A DNA stretch of 9,293 bases from an uncultured Bacteroidales bacterium (lineage in GTDB: Bacteria > Bacteroidota > Bacteroidia > Bacteroidales > UBA932): assembly GCA_934702165.1 (NCBI GenBank), contig CAKUYG010000077.1:1-9293 (forward strand). Reading direction: 5' to 3'. A model generated the notes under the pieces. It made no database searches. It worked only from the letters and a program-made list of their open reading frames with translations, and had not been told where the DNA came from. Positions 1 through 5,905 of the stretch are shown one piece after another. A program made the translations under genes and the position numbers. Position 1 is the first letter of the stretch, and each line of letters opens with the position of its first letter.

Positions 1-10
1 GTGTTCGGGG

Positions 11-949
11 CTATCTGAATTTGCTGTTTTCTTCGAGCATGCCGAGGTAGGAGTTGTACCGCTCGGGGCTGATCAGGCCCTCGTCTACGGCCTGCTTGAC
101 GGCGCAGCCTGGCTCGTGGGTGTGCGTGCAGGGGACGAAGCGGCAGTCATCGGAGTAGCGGAGCATCTCGGGGAAGTATTTGTAGATTTCTTCTCTTTCA
201 AGGTTCACCAGGCCGAAGCCCCGGATGCCGGGGGTGTCGATGATGTAACCGCCCTCGTGCAGACGGTACATCTCGGAGAGCGAGGTGGTGTGACGTCCCT
301 GGAGGTGGGCGGCGGAGATGCTGCCGGTCTTGGGGTTGAGACTCGGGTCGATGGCCTTGATGAGGCTCGATTTGCCGACTCCGGATTCGCCTGAGAACAG
401 GCTCAGCCTGCCCCGGCACTCTTCCCTGAGCTCTTCTATCCCTTCTCCGGTGAGGCTTGAGGTCTGGATGACACGGTATCCGGCCTCTTCGTAGACCTCT
501 TTGAAGGATTCGACCAGTTCCGGGGCCTCGTCGCGGTAGAGGTCCACTTTGTTGAGGGCTATGACTGCCGGGATCCCGTAGACCCCGCAGGTGACGAGGA
601 TCCTGTCGAGAAACGGCCATTTCAGCTCGGGAAAGAGCAGACTGACGACAATGATCACCTGGTCGAGGTTCGCGGCGATGGTCTGTGAGCGTTTGGAGAG
701 GTTTACTGATTTGCGTACAAGGTGATTGCGGCGGGGAAGTATCTCCTTGATGATGGCCGGGTTCTGCTCTGTGGTTTCCCCCTCGGCTTCGTAGACCACC
801 CTATCCCCGATCGCTACTGGGTTGGTGGAGCCGCTGTTTTCCAGTCTGACCTTGCCCCTGAGTACTGCGGGGAAAAGGTTCCACTCGGGCAGGCGGCTCA
901 GCATGTAGTGGCTGCCCGCGTTCTTGACGACTGTGGCTTCTCCCGTCAT
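11..949 (-). CDS. rsgA: Ribosome small-subunit-dependent GTPase RsgA (YjeQ)
   Basis: RsgA is a circularly permuted GTPase that binds the 30S subunit late in assembly and drives release of assembly factors. Seen in the 312-residue protein: an N-terminal OB-fold-like region (about 1-70), then the GTPase motifs in permuted order, with G4 NKVD at 133-136, a G5-like TSSLTGEG near 163-170, the P-loop GESGVGKS at 187-194 and G3 DTPG at 238-241. A C-terminal zinc knuckle follows, C269-x4-C274-x-H276-x5-C282, with the family's typical CTHTHEPGC. Length and domain order are those of a complete family member. Its ATG overlaps the stop of the upstream polyprenyl synthase by ATGA, so the two are probably co-transcribed and translationally coupled. 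The stop (TAG) lies 10 bp from the window edge, so nothing can be said about the operon beyond it. Confidence 0.96.
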   Translation of the reverse strand: MTGEATVVKNAGSHYMLSRLPEWNLFPAVLRGKVRLENSGSTNPVAIGDRVVYEAEGETTEQNPAIIKEILPRRNHLVRKSVNLSKRSQTIAANLDQVIIVVSLLFPELKWPFLDRILVTCGVYGIPAVIALNKVDLYRDEAPELVESFKEVYEEAGYRVIQTSSLTGEGIEELREECRGRLSLFSGESGVGKSSLIKAIDPSLNPKTGSISAAHLQGRHTTSLSEMYRLHEGGYIIDTPGIRGFGLVNLEREEIYKYFPEMLRYSDDCRFVPCTHTHEPGCAVKQAVDEGLISPERYNSYLGMLEENSKFR

Positions 950-1926
950 TTCGCCCTGCCTACGAGACTCTCCGCGAAGCGGTGCAGGACTTCTCTCTCC
1001 TGCTCTCCGAACTCGGCATCGGCTGCGGCCCGCAGCGCCATGTCGGTAAATCTTATCACCTCTCCCTTGGCGTCCTGGCCGACATTCACCGAGTTGTAGA
1101 TTTCTTTGACTGCGGCTATCTTGCGGGCCTTCTCCTCTGGAGTGACGGCTTTGGCTGAGAATGCGTCGAGGAAGGCCTTCTTGTCCTGGACTTTCTCAAG
1201 GGTCCGGACTGTGAGCCAACTCTTCTTGCTGTTGACGATATCTCCGCCGATCGGTTTGCCGAAGAGTTTCTCGTCGCCGAATGCATCGAGGTAGTCGTCA
1301 GCGACCTGGAAAGCCATGCCGAGCTGGTAGCCATATTTATAGAGGGCTTTGCACTGTTTGTCGCCGGCTCCGCCTATGATGGCGCCTATCTGTGCAGAGC
1401 ATGCCAGCAGGACGGCTGTCTTGAGGCCTATCATGGAGTTGTACTCGTCCATGCTAACCTCATCCCGGCACTCGAAGTCCATGTCGTACTGCTGCCCGTC
1501 GCAGACCTGTGCTGCTGTGCGGGAGAAGAGTTCCATGACTCTGCCCAGCACTTCCCGTGGCGCTTTGGTGATGCGCCTGTAGGCGTCTATCAGCATCACA
1601 TCGCCGGATAGGATGGCCGTGTCTTCGTTCCACTTCTTCCATACTGTCGGCATGCCGCGGCGCAGCGGCGAGCGGTCCATTATGTCATCGTGCATGAGGG
1701 TGAAGGAGTGGAAAACCTCCAAGGCGGCGGCAGGGGAGAGTATCCCTTCATCGAAATTTTCCGCGAAGAACGAATATGCTGTCAGGCAGAGTCGCGGGCG
1801 GACTCTCTTGCCTCCGATTTCTATCATATAGCGGAGCGGGTCATACAGGCCGGACGGCTCCCTGGTGAATGTGATGCCGTCGAACATCTCCTTGATGACG
1901 GCGTCGATACGGTTTTCTGTTATCAT
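946..1926 (-). CDS. Polyprenyl (farnesyl/geranylgeranyl-type) diphosphate synthase
   Basis: A trans-prenyltransferase that condenses isopentenyl diphosphate onto allylic diphosphates, feeding quinone or undecaprenyl lipid synthesis. The 326-residue protein shows GGKRVRPRL (38-46), the first Asp-rich motif DDIMD at 80-84, a GKPIGGD loop and the second Asp-rich motif DDYLD at 210-214. The first motif lacks the two-residue insertion of many bacterial FPP synthases, and Phe75 lies five residues before it. By the usual chain-length rules this favours a C15-C20 product, but the exact length is inference. I chose the ATG at 1926 rather than an upstream in-frame GTG at 2007 because homology begins here and a promoter-like box (1932-1939) lies between the two. 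The upstream extension has no family resemblance. The last base pairs overlap the rsgA start. Confidence 0.93.
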   Translation of the reverse strand: MITENRIDAVIKEMFDGITFTREPSGLYDPLRYMIEIGGKRVRPRLCLTAYSFFAENFDEGILSPAAALEVFHSFTLMHDDIMDRSPLRRGMPTVWKKWNEDTAILSGDVMLIDAYRRITKAPREVLGRVMELFSRTAAQVCDGQQYDMDFECRDEVSMDEYNSMIGLKTAVLLACSAQIGAIIGGAGDKQCKALYKYGYQLGMAFQVADDYLDAFGDEKLFGKPIGGDIVNSKKSWLTVRTLEKVQDKKAFLDAFSAKAVTPEEKARKIAAVKEIYNSVNVGQDAKGEVIRFTDMALRAAADAEFGEQEREVLHRFAESLVGRAK

Positions 1927-1931
1927 GGGGA

Positions 1932-1939
1932 CAAATATA
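1932..1939 (-). promoter_or_regulatory. Candidate Bacteroidetes -7 box for the prenyl synthase-rsgA operon
   Basis: The minus strand reads TATATTTG, an exact match to the TAnnTTTG -7 element of Bacteroidetes primary-sigma promoters. I see no TTG at the expected -33 distance, so it is weaker than the other promoters here. The box ends five nucleotides before the ATG, so transcription would begin almost at the start codon. Confidence 0.45.
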
Positions 1940-1995
1940 ATCAATTCTTTTTTTGCGCTGGGCATTGGCTGCCGGAGGGTGGCGGGGTGGAACAT

Positions 1996-2011
1996 CGCCG
2001 TGCGCACGGCG
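1996..2011. repeat. Perfect 16-bp palindrome with GTGCGCAC core
   Basis: CGCCGTGCGCACGGCG is its own reverse complement. It lies about 57 bp upstream of the -7 box of the prenyl synthase-rsgA operon. The core GTGCGCAC is the same as in the repeat array between the U32 gene and the fimbria-like operon (5970-6086). It could be an operator or a dispersed extragenic palindrome. Function is not known. Confidence 0.7.
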
Positions 2012-2026
2012 GGAGGCTGCGTCGAG

Positions 2027-2131
2027 GTTATAGAGTTTTGAGGCTCCAGTGCTATTACCTAAACACCAATATGCCGCCAGAAAGCGATTTCCGCGCAAGG
2101 TTATAGCGCTTCTGCAATTTTTCTCTATAAC
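2027..2131. repeat. 9-bp inverted repeats bounding a 105-bp segment
   Basis: GTTATAGAG at 2027-2035 is matched by its exact reverse complement CTCTATAAC at 2123-2131. A third copy of the core, GTTATAG, lies at 2100-2106 and could form a hairpin with the right arm (7-bp stem, 18-nt loop). No target-site duplication is visible at the outer edges. It may be the trace of a small mobile element, or only regulatory hairpins. Confidence 0.35.
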
Positions 2132-2292
2132 TTGTGCGCATTCATTTAACATGGCTTTTGCTTCCCCGTCTGGCGACAGGCATCTGTTGGGCGCTGTTGA
2201 CCGCAGCCTTAGAGTTTATCATCGGAATTGCCGGAGGTAGCACGATCCCGGAACTTCTTGCCGCCTACAATCCATTGACAGGCAATCTGTAG
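2131..2292 (+). pseudogene. Possible remnant or small membrane-protein ORF without ATG
   Basis: This frame is open for 53 codons after a TAA at 2128-2130 and ends at TAG 2290-2292. It has no ATG; the only alternative start is a GTG at 2134. The middle of the product is hydrophobic (CWALLTAALEFIIGIAG), followed by a polar tail ending in AAYNPLTGNL. The later codons look coding-like, but I recognise no family. It could be the 3' end of a decayed gene or a chance ORF in the otherwise gene-free 430 bp between the prenyl synthase and trpL. Confidence 0.2.
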
Positions 2293-2327
2293 GTGCTTGT
2301 ATCGGCGACCACTTTGCTTTCGCCAGT

Positions 2328-2350
2328 CCTGTTGAAAATTTTCAGACAGG
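2328..2350. repeat. Interrupted palindrome upstream of the trp leader promoter
   Basis: CCTGT, then the perfect palindrome TGAAAATTTTCA, a single unpaired G, then ACAGG. This makes an imperfect 23-bp dyad centred about 45 bp upstream of the -33 element of the trpL promoter. It is followed by an A/T-rich run (TTTAAAAGTTTTATAAA). It may be a binding site for a regulator of trpL-trpB2, or an old terminator of a gene now lost upstream. Confidence 0.4.
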
Positions 2351-2381
2351 TTTAAAAGTTTTATAAATTCATGGAAATTTC

Positions 2382-2412
2382 TTGCATTTCCCGAATAAAC
2401 TCCTTACCTTGG
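2382..2412 (+). promoter_or_regulatory. Promoter of trpL-trpB2
   Basis: TTG at 2382-2384, a 20-nt spacer, then TACCTTGG at 2405-2412, which matches the Bacteroidetes -33/-7 consensus (TTG, about 20 nt, TAnnTTTG) with one mismatch. Transcription should start near 2416-2420, leaving a leader of about 20 nt before the trpL ATG. Confidence 0.65.
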
Positions 2413-2438
2413 CATCCGGAAACAAAACAAACAAAGAA

Positions 2439-2498
2439 ATGTATTTGTCAAATAACAACTCTTGGTGGTGGCGCTCTTACTTCTTCCTTAAGTCGTAG
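2439..2498 (+). CDS. trpL: Tryptophan leader peptide (19 aa)
   Basis: A short ORF encoding MYLSNNNSWWWRSYFFLKS, with three consecutive TGG codons at 2463-2471. It lies between a good promoter and an intrinsic terminator in front of a tryptophan synthase gene, so it is read as an attenuator peptide: ribosome stalling at the Trp codons when charged tRNA-Trp is scarce would let transcription continue into trpB2. It resembles the Trp-codon leaders of the Bacteroid-trp class described in Bacteroidetes. The start has no Shine-Dalgarno sequence but an A-rich upstream region (AAACAAAGAA). The Tyr-Phe-Phe after the Trp run may be incidental or may add aromatic sensing. Confidence 0.88.
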   Translation: MYLSNNNSWWWRSYFFLKS

Positions 2499-2550
2499 GA
2501 GGCTTTCGCCGTAGTGTTATCCTGACAACAAAGAGATATCCCAAGGCCCC
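2483..2550 (+). promoter_or_regulatory. Competing attenuator stems (antiterminator region)
   Basis: AGGAGG (2497-2502) can pair with CTTCCT (2483-2488) inside the leader-peptide coding region, and CGCCGT (2507-2512) with GTGGCG (2468-2473) overlapping the last Trp codons. Alternatively GGCTTT (2501-2506) can pair with AAGGCC (2543-2548), the 5' arm of the terminator. A ribosome stalled on the Trp codons would mask the first partners and favour the third pairing, which is the classic attenuation logic. Pairings were found by eye and not folded. Confidence 0.55.
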
Positions 2551-2577
2551 GCCGCGACTGCGACGGGGCCTCTTTTT
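2544..2577 (+). terminator. Intrinsic terminator of the trp attenuator
   Basis: The arms AGGCCCCGCCGC (2544-2555) and GCGACGGGGCCT (2560-2571) form a 12-position stem with one C/A mismatch and a GACT loop, followed by a T-rich run (TTTTT, 2573-2577). It lies 45 nt after the leader stop codon and 35 nt before trpB2, so it would stop transcription before the gene when tryptophan is plentiful. Confidence 0.88.
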
Positions 2578-2612
2578 ATGAATTAATGTTTAACTGCTAA
2601 TATCACAAGATT

Positions 2613-3986
2613 ATGGAAAAGAACGTACCTTACAAGATTTACCTCGCCGAAAACGAAATCCCGCAGGCATGGTATAACGTCCGTGCGGACATGAAGAACA
2701 AGCCGGCCCCGCTCCTCAACCCGGGCACCCTCCAGCCGATGACCCTGGACGAACTCAAGGGCGTGTTCTGCGAAGAGCTCTGCCGTCAGGAACTGGACAA
2801 CGACACCGCCCTCTTCCCGATTCCGCAGGAAATCCGCGACTTCTACAAGATGTACCGTCCGTCTCCGCTCGTGAGGGCCTATTTCCTGGAGAAGGCGCTC
2901 GGGACTCCAGCCAAGATCTACTACAAGTTCGAGGGCAACAATACCTCCGGCAGCCACAAGCTCAACTCCGCTATCGCCCAGGCCTACTACGCCAAGAAGC
3001 AGGGGCTCAAGGGAGTAACCACCGAGACCGGAGCCGGCCAGTGGGGTACGGCACTCAGCATGGCTTGCGCCTACTTCGGGCTTGACTGTAAGGTGTACAT
3101 GGTGAAGTGCTCCTACGAGCAGAAGCCGTTCCGCCGCGAGGTTATGCGTACATACGGAGCCTCTGTCACCCCGTCCCCGAGCAACACTACCGAAATCGGC
3201 CGCAAGATCCTCGCTGAGCACCCTGACACCACCGGCAGCCTCGGGTGCGCGATTTCAGAAGCCGTAGAGACCGCCGTGACCCATCCGGGCTACAGGTATG
3301 TGCTCGGTTCCGTACTCAACCAGGTGCTTCTTCACCAGTCCATCATCGGACTTGAGGCCAAAGCAGCCCTTGACAAATACGGCATCACCCCGGATATCAT
3401 CATCGGCTGCGCCGGTGGCGGATCCAACCTGGGCGGACTCATCAGCCCGTTCATGGGAGAGAAACTGCGCGGCGAGAAGGACTACCGCATCATCGCTGTG
3501 GAGCCGGCCTCCTGCCCGAGCTTCACACGAGGGAAATACGCCTACGACTTCTGCGACACCGGTGAAATCTGCCCGCTTGCCAAGATGTATACCCTTGGCA
3601 GCCAGTTCATCCCGTCTGCCAACCACGCCGGAGGCCTCCGCTACCACGGCATGAGCAGCATCCTCTCGCAGCTCTATGCCGACGGCCTGATGGAAGCCCG
3701 TTCAGTGGAGCAGACTTCAGTCTTCGAGGCAGCTGAGTTCTTTGCGCGCACCGAGGGCACACTTCCGGCTCCGGAGAGCAGCCACGCCATCCGCGCCGCT
3801 ATCGACGAGGCCCTCAAGTGCAAGGAGACAGGCGAGGAGAAGACCATCCTCTTCGGGCTCACAGGCACAGGCTACTTCGATCTCAAGGCCTACGAGCAGT
3901 ACAATGACGGCAAGATGAGCGATGTCATCCCGACCGACGCCCAGATCGCCGAGAGCCTCAGTCACCTGCCGAAAGTGGATAAGTAG
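2613..3986 (+). CDS. trpB: Tryptophan synthase beta chain, TrpB2 type
   Basis: A PLP enzyme that makes L-tryptophan from indole and L-serine. The 457 residues, the long N-terminal extension and the wording of the motifs fit the TrpB2 (TrpB-like) subfamily rather than TrpB1. Seen: the PLP lysine in GSHKLNSA (K116), the catalytic glutamate in ETGAGQWG (E138, where TrpB1 has GAGQHG), and the phosphate-binding GGGSN at 268-272. TrpB2 enzymes generally act without, or with only loose, TrpA contact and are thought to recycle indole. Consistent with this, no trpA is nearby and the gene stands alone. It is preceded by a Trp attenuator, so expression should rise on Trp starvation. No Shine-Dalgarno sequence is visible. 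Its last 29 bp overlap the convergent rdgB gene. Confidence 0.93.
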   Translation: MEKNVPYKIYLAENEIPQAWYNVRADMKNKPAPLLNPGTLQPMTLDELKGVFCEELCRQELDNDTALFPIPQEIRDFYKMYRPSPLVRAYFLEKALGTPAKIYYKFEGNNTSGSHKLNSAIAQAYYAKKQGLKGVTTETGAGQWGTALSMACAYFGLDCKVYMVKCSYEQKPFRREVMRTYGASVTPSPSNTTEIGRKILAEHPDTTGSLGCAISEAVETAVTHPGYRYVLGSVLNQVLLHQSIIGLEAKAALDKYGITPDIIIGCAGGGSNLGGLISPFMGEKLRGEKDYRIIAVEPASCPSFTRGKYAYDFCDTGEICPLAKMYTLGSQFIPSANHAGGLRYHGMSSILSQLYADGLMEARSVEQTSVFEAAEFFARTEGTLPAPESSHAIRAAIDEALKCKETGEEKTILFGLTGTGYFDLKAYEQYNDGKMSDVIPTDAQIAESLSHLPKVDK

Positions 3987-4578
3987 CAGACCCCTCGTTC
4001 AAGAATTCCGCCATGGCCCTGATGGCTTTGCCACGATGGGACATGGCGTTTTTCTGTTCATCGGACAGTTGGGCTAGAGTCTTGTCCGGGTATGCGTCCG
4101 GGATGAAGACGGGGTCATATCCGAAACCGTTGCTTCCCATGGGCGCAAGTGCTATGCCTCCGCACATTTCCCCTTCGAAGACATGTTCCTGCCCGTCCAG
4201 AATCAGGGTGACGACAGTGCGGAATCTTGCGCGGCGGGAAACTCCAGGCCCCAGCCGAGAAAGTTCCGAAAGCAGTTTGGCCATATTGGCCTTGTCATCA
4301 TGACCCTCGCCGGCGTATCGGGCGGAGTATACTCCTGGAGCACCTCCGAGCGCTTCGACCTCAAGTCCCGTGTCATCTGCAAAGCAGTCCTGGCCGCTTA
4401 AGGCATACAGGTGGGTGGCCTTGATGTGGGAGTTCGCTTCAAGCGTGTCCCCGTTTTCCTCCACCTCGGCATCCAGGCCCAGCGAAGATGGTGACACCAC
4501 CTCGAAACTGTCCCCGAGTATCTCTCCGGCCTCGCGGAGCTTACCCTTGTTGGCCGTTGCAAAAATCAGTCGTCTCAT
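3958..4578 (-). CDS. rdgB: XTP/dITP diphosphatase (RdgB/HAM1 family)
   Basis: A house-cleaning enzyme that hydrolyses the non-canonical purine triphosphates XTP, dITP and ITP to monophosphates, keeping them out of DNA and RNA. The 206-residue protein has the N-terminal nucleotide-binding TANKGK (8-13), EENGDTLEAN (40-49), the acidic metal and catalytic site DDTG (68-71) followed by the substrate loop GAPGVYSARYAG, GFGYDPVF (151-158) and SHRGKA (180-185), all in family order and at normal length. Its ATG overlaps the stop of the U32 gene by ATGA, with AGGAG just before it inside the U32 3' end. The last codons (tail YPLSAGD) are encoded antisense to the end of trpB2. No terminator lies between the two genes. 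Confidence 0.95.
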   Translation of the reverse strand: MRRLIFATANKGKLREAGEILGDSFEVVSPSSLGLDAEVEENGDTLEANSHIKATHLYALSGQDCFADDTGLEVEALGGAPGVYSARYAGEGHDDKANMAKLLSELSRLGPGVSRRARFRTVVTLILDGQEHVFEGEMCGGIALAPMGSNGFGYDPVFIPDAYPDKTLAQLSDEQKNAMSHRGKAIRAMAEFLNEGSATYPLSAGD

Positions 4579-5831
4579 TTCTCCTGCCAGATGTAGATCT
4601 TGTCACCGCGGCGAAGGCGTCCGTCGGGGCAGATGCCGGGGTCGACGGCTACGGAGCAGCGTACTCCCTTGCAGGCCTGCTGCACCGGTTTGAGGTTGAC
4701 CCTCATGTCCTCCACCTTGAACTCGACCACCCCGGTAGTGGCCCCGATGGCCATTGCCCGGTCTCCGATACTGAGAGGTGAGGACTCGATGGAAATCTCG
4801 GCCACGCCGATGCGGTCAAACCAGTTGGTGACCTTGCCGCAGTAAACTTTCTTGAGGGTGGCCTGCGAACCGTAGACGTCACTCCACTGGCCAAGATAAG
4901 CCCCCTGATAGTAGCCGTCCCAAAATCCGCGGTTGAAGACTTCAGCCAATTCGGCTTTCAGGGATGCGGCCAGCTCCTGGTTATAAGTCCCGTCGCAGAC
5001 AGCCTGCGCGGCCCGGCTGTAGCAGGAAGCGCAGCGCTTGACATATTCCGCCGAGCGGGCGCGGCCTTCTATCTTGAAGACCTTGACGCCGCTCTCTATG
5101 ATGCGGTCCATGAACTCTATGGTGCACAGGTCCTTGGGGGACATTATGTATTTGTTGTCGATATCGAGTTTGTTGCCGGTCTCCAGGTCGGTGACCTCAT
5201 AGCCGCGGCGGCAGACCTGATAGCAGGCTCCTCGGTTGGCGGAAGCGCCGTAGCTGTGCAGGGACAGATAACATTTGCCGCTGATGGCCATGCAGAGCGC
5301 TCCGTGGGCGAACATCTCTATCCGGACCGGCTTGCCGGCAGGGCCGCAGATGTTGTCCCGGATGATGGTGTCGTAGATCTCGCGGACCTGGTCAAGGTTG
5401 AGCTCCCTGGCCAGCACGACGACATCGGCAAACTGGGAGTAGAAACGCAGGGCTTCGGCATTGGAGATTGACAGCTGCGTGGAGATATGGACTTCCAGTC
5501 CAACATGTCGGCAGTACATTATCGCCGCCATGTCGGAAGCGATGATCGCGTCCACTCCTGCGGCTGCTGCCGCGTCCAAAGCCTCGCGCATCGGCTGGAG
5601 GTCCTCCTGGTAGAGGACTATGTTGAGGGTCATGTAGCTCTTGACACCGGCCTCGCGGCAGATGCGCACGATCTCCGGAAGGTCTTCCGGACTGAAATTG
5701 TTTGCCGAGTGGCTGCGCATGTTGAGATGTCCCACCCCGAAGTAGACGGAGTCCGCTCCGCCCTGTATGGCCGCGTGCAGGCACTCGAAGTTGCCGGCCG
5801 GAGCCATTATTTCCAATTCATTACGTTTCAC
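4575..5831 (-). CDS. U32-family Fe-S protein (RlhA/TrhP/UbiU-related)
   Basis: U32 proteins were named as collagenase-like peptidases, but the characterised E. coli members act in prephenate-dependent tRNA U34 hydroxylation (TrhP), 23S rRNA C2501 hydroxylation (RlhA) or O2-independent ubiquinone hydroxylation (UbiU/V). The 418-residue product opens with ELEIMAPAGNFE, has the U32 signature EMFAHGALCMAISGKCYLS (172-190), and offers four cysteines (C180, C187, C203, C236) spaced like known 4Fe-4S ligands, including C236 in SPKDLC. An RNA-hydroxylation role is the most likely, but the subfamily cannot be settled here. I chose GTG 5831 because homology begins a few residues later (in-frame ATG at codon 9) and a strong promoter lies just upstream. 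The frame stays open to 6143 only through low-complexity repeats. It is first in an operon with rdgB. Confidence 0.9.
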   Translation of the reverse strand: MKRNELEIMAPAGNFECLHAAIQGGADSVYFGVGHLNMRSHSANNFSPEDLPEIVRICREAGVKSYMTLNIVLYQEDLQPMREALDAAAAAGVDAIIASDMAAIMYCRHVGLEVHISTQLSISNAEALRFYSQFADVVVLARELNLDQVREIYDTIIRDNICGPAGKPVRIEMFAHGALCMAISGKCYLSLHSYGASANRGACYQVCRRGYEVTDLETGNKLDIDNKYIMSPKDLCTIEFMDRIIESGVKVFKIEGRARSAEYVKRCASCYSRAAQAVCDGTYNQELAASLKAELAEVFNRGFWDGYYQGAYLGQWSDVYGSQATLKKVYCGKVTNWFDRIGVAEISIESSPLSIGDRAMAIGATTGVVEFKVEDMRVNLKPVQQACKGVRCSVAVDPGICPDGRLRRGDKIYIWQEK

Positions 5832-5836
5832 GGACG

Positions 5837-5867
5837 CAAAATTACTCTTTTCGGCGGAATACGCCAA
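5837..5867 (-). promoter_or_regulatory. Promoter of the U32-rdgB operon
   Basis: On the minus strand, TTG (5867-5865), a 20-nt spacer, then TAATTTTG (5844-5837) match the Bacteroidetes promoter consensus fully. The box ends five nucleotides before the GTG start codon, so the transcript should begin at or within a few bases of it, giving a leaderless or nearly leaderless mRNA. This placement also argues against any start further upstream. Confidence 0.72.
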
Positions 5868-5905
5868 CAGCAGCACCGCGCCCCGCCTCCGTGGCGGTGA
5901 GTCCC

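Noticed and set aside
1927..2007. Upstream GTG start for the prenyl synthase (27 more residues).
   Set aside because: The added residues have no family resemblance, and the segment holds a -7 box and the edge of the palindrome.
2049..2240. Plus-strand 63-codon ORF started by GTG in the gap before trpL.
   Set aside because: No signal, motif or initiation site. The composition looks random and another frame of the same stretch looks more coding-like.
2008..2438. tRNA or other structured RNA gene in the gap.
   Set aside because: I looked for a cloverleaf and a CCA end on both strands and found only the short inverted repeats listed.
2583..3221. Long minus-strand open frame (212 codons) across trpB2.
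   Set aside because: It is antisense to a clearly conserved gene, and its product is not family-like. It is a shadow of high-GC codon use.
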